Below, piece by piece: positions 11,679-30,458 of a stretch of 64,000 bases of DNA (positions are counted from its first letter, which is position 1; every line of letters starts with the position of its first letter). Under the pieces are notes generated by a model, which saw only the letters and a program-made list of their open reading frames with translations, made no database searches and was not told where the DNA came from. The DNA comes from Antedon mediterranea (Eukaryota > Echinodermata > Crinoidea > Comatulida > Antedonidae). The position numbers and the translations under genes were made by a program. The stretch lies in assembly GCF_964355755.1 (NCBI RefSeq), contig NC_092680.1, forward strand, positions 17,647,001-17,711,000. Direction: 5' to 3'.

Positions 11679-11794
11679 GTTGTGGTTTTCACTTGGACAC
11701 AACGCAAGGATGCAAGACTTAATTTGAGTAACGGTGACGCAATGTCATCCAAAGTTGGTCCACTCAGTTGAGTTGCGTTGAAGTGGCAACCACA
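11679..11794. mobile_element. Possible small TIR element related to the 19153 family
   Basis: Left GTTGTGGTTTTCACTTGGAC with ACAACGCAAGG, and right GTTGCGTTGAAGTGGCAACC, form a loose inverted pair. The ACGCAAGG core resembles the MITE at 19153-19337. Degraded; low certainty. Confidence 0.4.
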
Positions 11795-14491
11795 AGATTT
11801 GATAACAAGTCTTTGGGTTCTGTTTTCAAGTTCTCATTCTGGCTCAATGCCACACCACTGCTTACACCACTACCAGGGCAAATTATTACTGCTTTACTGT
11901 ACCATAAAAAAACATTATAAATTTAGAAAGCATAGGTTATTAATTTCATCCTTGGAAATTTCTGTACATTTTTTTGGGATATATTATTATTGAAACAATT
12001 TGATGTGGTGTTAGGTAATTGTGTCAACTGTATAGGTGATTAACCCTGTCTACAGTACATCAAAGCTACAATATGGTGGTTAATGAAATTCCAATCAAGA
12101 ATTTAATCATGTTGTTTGAAGTGGCTCTCGCTATCAAAGATTAAATGCCAATAAACCCATTCAGTCACCTGGCACGAGAGTGCACAAGCAACTTGATAAC
12201 AATTCATAATTAATTTCATACTTGAATAAAACATAAGTATCATTTATTGTGTTAATCAGATGGGGTCAACAAAGTTGAGTGGATTACATAAATACATAGA
12301 TCAAAATATTATATAGCTTGTATTGTTATGTACAGGTGAGCATGTCACTAACCTTTGACCTTATGTGATCTTAAGTGGTCAGCATATGGTTGTGTTAAGT
12401 GTCTTATTGTGGATGTTGTTCATTGTAATATACATGTGTAAAAGTAGTTTATTAAATTATAATCATGACATGTATTTTGTAAAGGAATTTATCGGTTTAC
12501 TCCCACTGACACACAATCATGAATATTACAGGACAAGTTGGTAGTTAATTGTGTGTTTTACAATCAATTAAAGTACAGTACTATCGCATCGTAGGCCTGG
12601 GTTATTGTTTAACCATATTAGGAACCATCTAAAAACTATTTTAATGCAGTTCCTACAGTAAATACATTTTTTTTTCTATTTACCTTTACAATCATAAATA
12701 GGCCTAGTATTTCGCCATATTACGAATCATTTTCGAAATAAAAACATTCAAAGACTTAAACCTGAGGCTTTTTTTGTAGTATAAATGATTAATCAATGTA
12801 TAACAGTAATTGCAGATTTATTTCAAGAAAATTGACGTCACAAATCTCGAGCATTTTGTATCTTCAATATAGACCGAAATATTGGGTCATAGCTGCAACC
12901 CAATATGCTCAGAGATTAATCTTTTTCGAAATTCAAGTTTCTGATTTTTTAATGTATATTTTATCGTAAATTTTCATAATGCCACAGTTAAAACTGACTT
13001 AATTTGTAAGTACCGGTAGTTCCAAGCGGTTATTGTCCAAAGAAAGTAGGCCGAATTCTGATAGGTTATTTTGAGGACATCGATTGGCTAGTTTTGTGGC
13101 ACGCGTACTACGGTTTATACGATAATTCTTTTAGCATGCGTCTTTGTCTCATCTCTTGATTTTGGCGACTTTTCGTGGAAATTACGATGCACAGAGTACC
13201 CACGCCTTCTCTCCTATTAGAACAAATTTCTCTATCTTAATAATCTTAGTACAATGTAATGAATTCTGTACATCATGATATTATATATAGGCCTATTAAG
13301 TTTTATAAATAAACTAAGAAGATTGGTACAGGTGGGGCTGTCTCCATTTTTTTTACCTAATAAGCCTAATAACCTTAATTCAGTACGTGATTCTTAAACT
13401 GTATTACCTTATTGAAACGTGGAAAATACACCAAACAACTGGAGTTAATACTTTTGTACAATTCTTTAATCTAAATCAGTACTGGAATATTATTATAAAG
13501 GGTTACACATTAAACAAGCGTTGTGGATTATTGTTTTTCTTACGATAATATACATAACAAATTCATAAGTTTAAATCATATCATCGAATTGGATGGTTTC
13601 AGTATTTCACCATAATTAAAATAGTTTCCATGACTTTTTAAATCCTGTGAAACTAAATAATTGTCATGCTGTTAAAAGTTAAAATTTGTAATAATATTTC
13701 TATTCGTTCTCTGCCGGTAAATTCCTCATAATAAAAGATGGTAAGAATAATAGATATATTTTAATCTCGTGTTGTTGACCACGAATATTTCTTTTTCAAC
13801 AAGTGTTACTTAAGATACAACCCATCTGGATACTTGTACATAACAATGGTTGCGAATCCACCTCAAGTACCTTGTATCATATCTTATTCAGCTCCTGCTA
13901 TTTTGTCAGTCATTCGTAACTTACCAACTTGGAACTTCGTCAACCATTCTGTTCTCAACTTTAGTGAATTTTATTTCACCGTTTCAACAGGTAAGATGAT
14001 TCTATATGCCTATTTCTAAAGTTCTCCAAAATAAATATATTGGCCATTGTTTATTATATTTTTTTTAAATACACACCTAATTGGAGACAGTGGCTTAGAC
14101 TGCCCTTTTGCTTTCCTGGCAGCTATGTGTCTATGATTTCATATTTTCTTCTTGTGTCATAATTTGTTTAATTTGTTGATTTTGTAAAATTTATCTTTTG
14201 CCTAAATAAATATTGAATAAATAAAATCAAAATGTTGGCTTAAAATCATTTAAATATAATGATTTATAAAATTATCGCTAAACAATAAAAATAATTTGTT
14301 TGATTATATATTTATTTATAGATTATAGGTCTAATCAATTATTTAAATTGTTAATTGATTCGACTGTGGCATGCCTGCTGCGGACTATCTACCTTTAGGC
14401 CTAATAAGCATATCTACAAATCTTGAATGTCTTCTTTTTAAACGTAATAGTAATGTATAAACAATAATTATGATCACTATAAAAAAAAAGC
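11795..14491. other. Intergenic DNA between MOCS2B and the cysteine-rich secreted protein gene
   Basis: No gene recognised. A LINE-like tail with AATAAATATTGAATAAATAA lies near 14050-14225. A good splice donor CAG|GTAAGA at 13990/13991 follows a short open stretch and could be the end of a 5' untranslated exon of the gene at 14778; there is no further support for that. Confidence 0.5.
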
Positions 14492-14650
14492 GCTGTCTAC
14501 ACTATCAAACTATTTTGAAAAAAAAAAGTGTGACGTACCCAAATATGGTAGTAATATGTCCAAATATGGTAGTGCTATGACACGAGCATATCCATGTATT
14601 TGTTGTCACATAAAGTTTGATATTGTATATAGGCCTATTGTAGACAAAGC
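14492..14650. mobile_element. MITE, CTGTCTACACTATCAAACT family, copy 1
   Basis: The left end GCTGTCTACACTATCAAACT is matched by an inverted right end TTTGATATTG...TGTAGACAAAGC. Five copies of this family occur in the window (14492, 18871, 21127, 54111, 57311). This copy has a 12-bp interruption near the right end containing TAGGCCTA. Two perfect CCAAATATGG sequences lie at 14539 and 14560. Confidence 0.85.
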
Positions 14651-14777
14651 TTTAAATTTGTTTCTGTTTACTATAATATTTGTGTATGTTTCGTGATTAT
14701 TTGACCCAAATTTGTTTGAGCATTATTTATTTAACAATTATAAATTATTTTGAAATTCTTAAATTGTAATTGTTAGA

Positions 14778-17598
14778 ATGACAGGTGGTTATGTGGTTTA
14801 CTTGCTGACGCTTATCCTACTTTCTGGAGTTGTGAACGGGAGTCAATATACCAGACAGTACCTTACTCGTCAAATAGCATGTCCAAGAAATCAGCACACG
14901 CGAGACTGTTCGTTTTGTTGGTGTGCTATACCACTTACACGTGATACAATTCCGTCAGCATTAAATCAGGATCAGATTCTGGAACTGAACAGGTTCCGAG
15001 ATTGGTTTATCAACGAACAACCGAGTCCCGAAACGTTATACGATCGGACAGAACCAGTGTTTGAGTGAGTTGCTTTTGCTAAACATTTTACGATACACAT
15101 TTATTATTCTGGGGAGGAGTTTATGTTTTATGTGTAATGTGGTAACAATAATATGTATAATCAAATAAATGCCCTTAGATATGAAAAACACAATTAATCC
15201 CTATAAAGTCATCAAATGCTGTACAAATAGTATCAATGTATTCTACTATAATAGAAATGTGATAGTATACAAATAATGAATGTTTATGAGTGTAATGGTA
15301 CAAATAATGGCATGACGTGAATTCACCATTATTTGTACCATTAGGCTACACGAATAGAAAACATTTATTATTTGTTTTATGTAACATCTAAATAGATTCT
15401 TGTCATTTGAATCAAATAAAAGGTAGCCCCACCCAAAAGGCCTACATTTGATTCACATTGATTAAAACAGTAACATTTGGTTTTTAATAATATTAGGCCT
15501 ATATTAAATGTTATATTTATATGGATTTTATAAACACACCTACTTTAGTGTTAATTATGTAAACAAACGATCCAGGCCTAATACTAGCTTGGCTGAAAGG
15601 CAAAACTTCGACAGACAACTGGAACTCATCTAGGAAGGCTAATTATGTTTTTTCCAACGATTCTACAAACCATCTAAAGCTAATTTAAATGCCTTTTAAT
15701 TTGATCTAAATTAGTACATATATCTCTCCAGAAATGTACTTTCATCGCGAAAAACCAGTCATAACATTCAAATCGCAGCGAAAGTACAAAATAGGTGGCG
15801 CTATTGTATTTCAAAAGAAATACTATAAAACAAAATATTTTCCAAACGCGAACAATTTTTGTTTTCGTAACACAAAAAAGGTACTATTAAACGATTGTTT
15901 AATAGTGAGTTCTATTGCCCCCGCCATGTGACCCACATTCGTCCAATCAAATGACAGAAATTTATTTAGGTGTTATATAAAATACAATTTTGTTTATATA
16001 TGCATGTGGCGGGGAGTTTTTTTTTTCAGGAGGTGGGAGGTAATTCAGAATGATGTTCTATGGGGGAGCGATTTATTCAAAGCGGGAGGTTTATTCGAAT
16101 AAATAAGTATATAAATATTAACGGATCGATAATATTTTTTACTTCAGGAGGTGGGAGGTAATTCAGAATGATGTTCTATGGGGGAGCGATTTATTCAAAG
16201 CGGGAGGTTTATTCGAATAAATAAGTATATAAATATTAACGGATCGATAATATTTTTTACTTCGGAGTAGTAAAGTTATTACTGATAAAATATCACTAGT
16301 GACTTACTTACAATGCTGTAACATTGTTACCGTACCTATTTGAATCTTCCAAATTAGAAAACATAGTTTAAATGATTTGAATTTTCAGCAAAAGCAAACA
16401 TTGATACAAAAAGCAAGTCTCTTATAAACTGACACATTTTAAACCAATATGTCATTTCAGATTAACTCCGAAACAAAAGATAGCAATATTGGATGATTTC
16501 AGAGACTTTTTCCAAACGTGTGAGAATTTTGATAGCGTCAACAATGTGTGTCTGGATGCAGGCCCGACGATTCAAAGAAGTGGTCGAATTACACGATCCA
16601 ATGACAGGATCTGCTCTGTCGTCATTCAAGCTACACCTTACTTTGCTGCTCTTTCCGATACCAACAGACCAACGGTGGTAGTTCAGGTAAGGAGCGAATT
16701 TAAAATACTCTCTACGATTCTAATAATTAAACACCACCTTCAATGTCAAGAAAGGCACCTTTCCTACAAGTTTATAAGAGCAATTTGCCTTTCACCAATG
16801 TCCACCATCATGCAAAGAAACTATTTAAAGTTTAACACTTTTCGGAAGGTTTCTTTTCTTTTATCAGTTTTTAAGAGCAATTTGCCTTGGACTACATCAA
16901 TTTTTGTGATCCAGAGTGATCGTTTTAAAGGGTGTTGCGTTACCGATTAAAGTGCTTTCTCCGAGATCATACAGAATAAAACCAGCCGATTTTTGTACGG
17001 TGTCATGCCTCACAAGAAACTGCTGTTTAATGTAAAGCGACGGTAAAAAGCCTATCACACGTTGTGATACTGAGTCAGATGTACATCTCTTCTATTTAAA
17101 ATAAAATAAACGATATTGACCGATGTTAAAACCATGTCTTCCGATGGGGAAGTTTATGAAAGCACTTTCAGCCAAACACAGTGTATAAAATGAACTACGA
17201 ACTATGAAATATACAGGTTGTGGTCAGCAGACAAGAAAGACAAGATCCGGGATTCGTCATTTTGCTCTTCTTCCTCTTTTCTTCTTGTTTCTTCTTTTCA
17301 GTGTTTCAACAAATACATTTTCTCTTGGTTTCACTCATTTTTAAGTAGGCCTACAATATCATATTAGGTTGTAAAAATATAAATTGTATCCGTTCTATTA
17401 CAGATATCATTGCAAGTTATTCAAGAATTTGAGGAAGAATTGTGCGTCAGTGACCGATGTAATTATTTCTCCAGTTGTTTTTGTAAGAGAAATTTCCGAT
17501 TGGCCAGGGCAATAATCTACGACACGGAGCAACAAGAAATATACACACCTTCTATTGGAGACATTAAAATAAGAAGTTGCCACGCCTACAAACAATAA
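14778..17598 (+). CDS. Secreted cysteine-rich protein, tentatively Spaetzle/Trunk-like cystine knot
   Basis: Three exons, 14778-15064, 16461-16686 and 17404-17598, join in phase to 235 aa. Residues 1-21 are a clear signal peptide (hydrophobic VVYLLTLILLSGVV). The mature part has 12 cysteines. A CPRNQHTRDCSFCWC cluster lies near the N-terminus. The C-terminal exon has the spacing C-x4-C-x5-C-x-C followed by KRNFRLARAI and a final SCHAY, reminiscent of Spaetzle/Trunk/PTTH-type cystine knots (C-x-Q-x-Y with basic residues, closing PSC). That family call rests on Cys spacing only. Splice sites are GA|GTGAGT, TTTCAG|A, CAG|GTAAGG and TTACAG|A. Intron 1 holds an exact 118-bp duplication. The gene structure is well supported; the function is not. 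Confidence 0.7.
15293..15343. repeat. Perfect 18-bp inverted repeat (hairpin)
   Basis: TAATGGTACAAATAATGG and its exact reverse complement are separated by 15 bp. It lies in intron 1 of the cysteine-rich protein gene. Confidence 0.95.
16027..16262. repeat. Two-copy 118-bp exact tandem duplication
   Basis: The block beginning CAGGAGGTGGGAGGTAATTC at 16027 repeats at 16145 with no difference that I can see. It contains ATGATGTTCTATGGGGGAGC and GGGAGGTTTATTCGAATAAA, which are also found, diverged, in the foldback loop (about 43445-43525) and in reverse near 22770-22985. This is therefore a dispersed repeat that has recently duplicated in tandem. Confidence 0.9.
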
Positions 17599-18870
17599 GA
17601 AAAGCCTATTGCTGCCCTGTCAATTTGAATTTTAGAACATGGTCACAACCGGCTGTGAGGAGCAATACGTTTTTTACTGATTTCCTTTAATACAACAATG
17701 ATGGACGTGGCCCCGATGTTGATTAGCTCCAACAAGCACTTCAGCACGGGCGAAACTTGACTATAACCATGTAGAGGTTAATTGTGACAAAACGGCGGCT
17801 TTTTTAATTTAAAAGTCCTTATTATAAACTACTTGACGAAAGAAGTGTAATGTCGCACGTAACTATACATTCTTAAACGCGGTTCGAAAAGACATAATCT
17901 CAACAATGCAAGATCATCCGAACTGTCGCTTGTGATATTGGTCAACTCACTGGCGTTGCGTCCAATTAAAAACCATGGCTTTAAACGAGAATGCTGGTCG
18001 AAATAACCTGATTATGAGTCAAATGTCGCTATTGTTGAAGTTGATGTAACTCATTCAGCCAATCGAATTGCGTATACTTCTTGAAGAAAAGGGTGGAGTG
18101 GGAGATAGTTTATGTTCAATTCAGCGCTAATTTTAATTCAAAGTACAGTGTAGCTTGCTACCACAATTAGTACTAATCACACCTTAATTATGCAAATAAT
18201 AAAGATAAAATACATTTACGCCTATCCTTTTAAATTGTGTTTATTAATAAATAAAGGAATAACTTCGAAGATGGAAGGCGTAGCCAATTCCACAACACAC
18301 GTACGTGTAAACAAAGACAACCGAATATTTTATTTAAATTTGTGACATGATTTGTTGTGACACGTACCAAGACACTATTACAATTCTTCTGCGCAGTTTT
18401 CCTATATTTAAATACAAAGCACATTGGAGTTACTTACATAAACTTTTATTTTGTATCTACAAATATAACAAAACAAAAATTAAAACCTTATATACCAAGT
18501 CAGAACTAAAAACAAACAAAATCATTTTGTAAATACTCCATCCTACAAACAATATTTAAAATAGGGCCTTCTATGTGGTCTGTCCAGTAACTGGTTTGAC
18601 CATAAACAACAACATAAAAAAAAAAAAATAATAATCGCTGTATGATGAAGAGCATTGTGCACCAAGAGATATCTTCTGTAATTTTTTTTCTACATTATAA
18701 TATATTTCTATAATTTATTATATTAAATTTTTATTAATTTATTTCACCCTCACCAAAATAGAATAAACAAATACAAATTATTTTCATTAGTACCCAAAAT
18801 AAATCATTTAAGTTTATAAACACAAAGAAAAAACATCAAAATCAGGTGCAAGAGTTTAGAGAAAGGCTAA

Positions 18871-19002
18871 GCTATGTCTACACTATCAAACTAGTTTGAC
18901 AAAAAAAGTGTGCCCAAACATGGTAGTGATATGGCGTCATCGTGTACATATATGGGCAAATCACATTTTTTTAAACATAAAGTTTGATAGTGTAGACAGA
19001 GC
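18871..19002. mobile_element. MITE, CTGTCTACACTATCAAACT family, copy 2
   Basis: The left end is GCTATGTCTACACTATCAAA and the right end AGTTTGATAGTGTAGACAGA plus GC, inverted. The internal sequence AAACATGGTAGTGATATGGC matches the other copies. Confidence 0.9.
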
Positions 19003-19152
19003 TTTATCCTTGGGTTGACGTTTTTTTTTTAGTCTATAGTATAAAGCACTCACTTTATAGTTTTCATATCATTTCATATGATTCTTTTATACTACAACCA
19101 ACTTTTTTTTAAAAATTGGTAAAGTTATGTTTGCGGTACAACATGCATTTCT

Positions 19153-19337
19153 AAAGCTTGGTTCCCACTAGAACGTAACGCAAGGACGTAAACGCAACGC
19201 AAGCGTTTTAACCAATGACAAGCGAAGTTATAGACAGTTAGCAATCACAAGCGAATAAGCCATCGCTTGTGATTGGTCAATTCACTTGCGTTACGTTACG
19301 TCCTTGCGTTGCGTCGCTAGTGGGAACCACGCTTAAA
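19153..19337. mobile_element. MITE with GGTTCCCACTAG terminal inverted repeats
   Basis: AAGCTTGGTTCCCACTAGAA at the left is the inverse of the right end CTAGTGGGAACCACGCTT. The ACGTAACGCAAGGACGTAA and CACAAGCGA motifs also recur in inverted order inside. It is about 185 bp with no coding capacity. Related relics lie near 11679 and 17925. Confidence 0.85.
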
Positions 19338-21126
19338 GAATGTTTCGGCTGTTATGCACCGCCTTCTGCAGAAGACGAAGACAGTTGTAGATAGATAGTT
19401 GTAACATTCTCAACATGGTGTACCTAACATGGTGTAACTTTACGCGTGTTCATTCGCCATGCAACATTTAAACAATATATTATTAAGATGAACGCCTAAT
19501 ACATTTATATACTAATTTGTCAAGATTTAGTGAATTCAATATTAAGGAAGTATCTCTTGTAGTAAAAGTTATATTTTTGAATTTGTTTATTGTTACAAAT
19601 TGAACATAATATATTTACAGAGTTCCAATAATAATAATTTAATTATTTCTTCCATTTTTATAACTAATATAATAATGAAATACCAACATAAATCGCACAT
19701 TATTAGAAAATATTGTGCTGTAGTAAACAAATGAATCTTGGCATTACCTAGTATAATTTGATAAAACAATTGTTTGTAAGTAACTTTAATTTAATTTGTA
19801 AGGTTTTTAAAATGTTAAATTTCAAAATACATTTTTATTCTTTTAAACTAAAACACTGCTTACTAGTAAATCATAATAAATTTTTAAAAAATTCTACAAT
19901 TACACATAAATTAATGTTTATGCAATAATATAAGGATGGAAATTCTCATATATGAAGTATATTTTTCAAACTACAAAAATGGAATAAAGTTGGTAACCTG
20001 AATAAATATTTATTAAGACTGAAGAGTAGTTTCAGTAATATAAACAATACTTCGTCTACATTATGTGCAGTTACCAGGAAAGCAGACACTTTTATATCCC
20101 CAAGGAAGTATAGTATTTGAGCACAGAGATCATATCAGCAATCAACACGTTTTCTACTGCAGGTATCACAAGATACCACCATAGGTTCACAAACTGCCAT
20201 TTTCAATACATACACTGGCAATTTCTCTAGCAAATGCTACGTTTTCAAATAGTAAAAATACATATAATATTACCAAACAAGTGTATCAATACTGCACGTG
20301 CTTTAATAAATGTATAGCATAAGAAACGCATATTTTCTCATTAAAAAAATCTCCAAAGATGGTTAGGTATATACATAAGCACGGATATTGTGAACATACC
20401 GATAACAGTAACACCCTAGATACTGTAAATAAGGACATGTCATGCACGAGTGAACTTTGTTGCAGGAGAATAACTTTTGTCAATTCACTTATCTTGTTTG
20501 CTTGGGTACATATCTTGAACCATGTATTTTAAGAACACATGTGTATTTAATTAACATACAAATAAACACATATAAAATAAAAATGTACACATTTTAAGTA
20601 TGTATGTATGTTCAAATAAGTGAAACAATCGACATGTGATTGACTACTGTACGTGTGTGTTGGTCATGTGACTTAGCATCATGTGAACACAGTTCTTACT
20701 GTATGTGAGATATCTTCCTAAAGAACACATAATACATTATAAACATGATAACATTATCGGCAGTACATACATGGGCCAGGGAGTGTTATTTGATATGGCC
20801 TGAAATAAACCTTAGACATTTCGGAGGGTTGAATGGGGAAATGAGAAAATTTAGGAAACCACTCCCCATCACCAACTATAACAAGAATTTTATTAGAATA
20901 CATAAATAGAATATTTGCCTAATATCACAACCAGGGCTTGGGTTTTTAAGCATTTAAATGGTTGTGAATTTGCTAGTGTAAAGTAGTTTTAGAGCCTTCA
21001 TTTTATTCTTGCACAGGTAAGCAGGGCTCGATTGACTCTATTTTCTCACATTAGCCAATTGGGCTAGTTAGTGTATACTAGCCTAATGAGCCAATTTGCT
21101 AGTGCCATCAACCTCAACATGACTAA

Positions 21127-21286
21127 AACTCTGTTTACACTAACAAACTTTATGTGACAACAAAATGTGATGTGCCCATATATAGACATGATGATGTCAT
21201 ATCACTACCATATTTGGGTATATAACTACCATATTTGGGCACATCATACTTTTTTGTCAAACTAGTTTGATAGTGTAGACAGAGCT
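21127..21286. mobile_element. MITE, CTGTCTACACTATCAAACT family, copy 3
   Basis: Reverse orientation relative to copies 1 and 5. The left end CTGTTTACACTAACAAACTT and right end GTTTGATAGTGTAGACAGAG are inverted. It has two perfect CCATATTTGG sites at 21208 and 21229. Confidence 0.9.
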
Positions 21287-21521
21287 TTACTATGCACTTA
21301 AAAAATGTAGTCTACAGGTATGCAGATCTTATTTTTTTCACTAGCACACCAAGGTGTTCAAATACAGAGTACTCAGGACCCCAGGATAGAATACTAAATC
21401 GTGCCGTTTGTGAAGGTACTGAAACAATTTCATTGTTTAATTGACCCATACTCGGAAAATATATACATGATTGGAAAATAAATGCATTTGAATTTAAACA
21501 TCATCCAGTTTAATTATGAAA

Positions 21522-28251
<6,730 letters not shown>

Positions 28252-28596
28252 CTTAAACTATTCGCCTAACTATAATCTTTAACAGTATTTTAATTTAATT
28301 TATTTTAAATGAACAATGAAATGAGAAAAACACTTGCAATGTATGCGAGTAGTCCCTATTTCATAACACGTACACAAAATACATCATGGCTGCCAATGAC
28401 GTCATTTAATTTGTGCTCCTATAGAGGGGGTACTACTGTATTTCTGTGTCGATGCGCTGCAGCGCGGTGTTATAATTATTCTCATAATCTTATACATAAA
28501 GAATGAAAATGAAATCAAATTTTAATGAAGAGGATTGACCTACTCGGGTCAACCGTGGCAAAAACATTTTACAATACACTAAGACATAAATTACTC

Positions 28597-28931
28597 ATTT
28601 ATTTATAAATGTAAACTAGTTAAATGTAAGCCAACTATCAAAATGGTTATGAACAAGTTAAAAAGGTTTTATGAAACAGAAAAATTTATTTATCATCAGA
28701 ATTTTGAGGACAGTATTTTTAATAGAAAATGGATAAAATTAGAAGAATTTATAAATCAAATATAAAATGGTTTAGAGAGTAGAATAATTTTTATGAACCT
28801 TTATTTAATTTGTTAGATGGATATCTTTGTTGTTTTTGTTTGTTGCTTTTTATTTTAATTTTTTATTTGATTATGTTTTTCCTTTGTAATGTATTATATG
28901 ATGAAATAAAAAAATAAAAAAAAAAAAATAA
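28597..28931 (+). mobile_element. 5'-truncated L1-like LINE 3' end with target-site duplication
   Basis: The body is short and contains a decayed coding remnant followed by a T-rich segment, then ATGATGAAATAAAAAAATAA and an A-rich tail. It is flanked by an exact 11-bp direct repeat ATAAATTACTC at 28586-28596 and 28932-28942, the expected signature of target-primed reverse transcription. Confidence 0.7.
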
Positions 28932-29874
28932 ATAAATTACTCTAGGATTAAAGTGAGTTCGAATTACCGAGTTCAATTGGTCCATCACTGGATTGAATTA
29001 ATGAATTAAAAATTCCTAATAATAGGCTAATTTGAATATTTGGAGGCGCTCTACCAAATGTTTTACCAACAAATAGGCCTATTGTAAATAACGTTAGGCC
29101 TATAAAATGGTGTAACTTTAAAATATATATTTTAATTCAACCAACCGGTTGATATATATACTGAAGAGTAATTGGAGGAATCGATAATGATGATGTGAGA
29201 ATTTAGGAACAATAAACGCCCAATCGAGATTCGACTCGAATCGGAATTCCTTGTTAAAATAAATACACATATATTTATCAATAGGCCTATATACGATGAG
29301 TTAAGCGACTACGTGAAATAAAAGTTCCAGATTGGCATGAATTGTATTGACATTTTTTATTACCTTGGTGAAATAGAAGATCATCAAGATTGTTAACAAT
29401 CTTGTAAGAATAGAAAGTATTGCACACTAGTCTAAAGTTCAAACTGTTTTCCCTTACTATCCCACAAACTCTCATTTTGTCTAGATTAATGAAAACCTCT
29501 AAACTGATCGATTATACAAATGTTTCCGCATTGGATCTCAAATGCAAACAGTGACCAAAACGAAAGGCTTTTAAGACTCAACTAATATTGTATAGGCCTA
29601 ATGTCACGAATGCTAAAGTGTTTTTAATTCACGACGGGGATAATATTTTGCGTAATTAAAAAATGATCAAGTATTTATCATACAGTTATAAATTAATATT
29701 ACCTAACAATTTGAAGTCTAATCTTTAATAAAAAAAAACTGCGATAAACCAAAATATTAACATAATTCACGGATCACTAGCTTCTATAGGCCTAGTAGGT
29801 ATTTGCTAAACATTTTATTATATTCAGGTGTCTTTGTTCGTTCCAGGGGGCGCTATGATGTAAATGCAGTAATA

Positions 29875-29935
29875 GATTTCATTTCATTTCATTTCATTTC
29901 ATTTATTTTGTCTCATAAAAATACAATATAAAAAA
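29875..29935 (-). mobile_element. LINE tail in reverse orientation, with ATTTC microsatellite
   Basis: Read on the minus strand this is TTGTATTTTTATGAGACAAA followed by ATAAATG and GAAAT repeats, the type of 3' end carried by CR1-like LINEs with a short tandem tail. How far the element extends to the right is unknown. Confidence 0.5.
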
Positions 29936-30458
29936 ACATGGAAATGAACAAGAAAACATCACACAAAACCAGGCAGAGACAGGATTCCTAAAAAGCGAAC
30001 TTAATCACTATCTAGTAGGTCTCCTATTGCACTGATTGTATAAAAAACATTTAGAATAAAATTTGTATTAAACATTAAAATTGCATATAATACTATATCA
30101 AAATGAATTAAAATATATTACAATATCATAGATGCAGTATTACAAAAACATTGACGAAATTCTGAAACAAGTTGGTACAGTATGCCTTAAATATCATATT
30201 CGTATAAAAATCTGACTAATTGCAAAAATAATATAGAACGTTTTTTTTTTAAATTTTTTTTTATAACTTTAAATGCGATATATATGAATCTGAGTAAATC
30301 TTCTTATCCGATATATAATCCGACATGGAGGATTTTTAATTTTATTCTCTACGGAATGTATCCCGAGAACCCATCTTCAACAGGCATCCTTATACTTCCC
30401 TCTACCAGATTAAAACTCACGAAACGAATAAAAGGCAACACTTAAGCGTAAGTTGGAT

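Larger units (their letters stand above)
17599..21521. other. Intergenic DNA between cysteine-rich gene and GOLPH3 3' end
   Basis: No coding exon recognised. It contains MITEs at 18871-19002, 19153-19337 and 21127-21286, and a relic near 17925-17975 (CTCACTGGCGTTGCGTCC) related to the 19153 element. It is otherwise strongly AT-rich. The right part (about 20000-21521) may include the GOLPH3 3' UTR, which would run leftwards on the minus strand. Confidence 0.55.
28252..30458. other. Intergenic DNA between GOLPH3 start and CLCA 3' end
   Basis: GOLPH3 is transcribed away to the left, and the CLCA 3' UTR should extend into the right part of this region. It contains a truncated L1-like insertion (28597-28931) and an inverted LINE tail (29875-29935). 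There is no other recognisable gene. The GOLPH3 promoter should lie just right of 28251. Confidence 0.6.

Noticed and set aside
13834-14019. Open frame of 61 codons ahead of the cysteine-rich protein gene
   Set aside because: It has a good donor after it but no acceptor, signal peptide or family match; at most a 5' untranslated exon.
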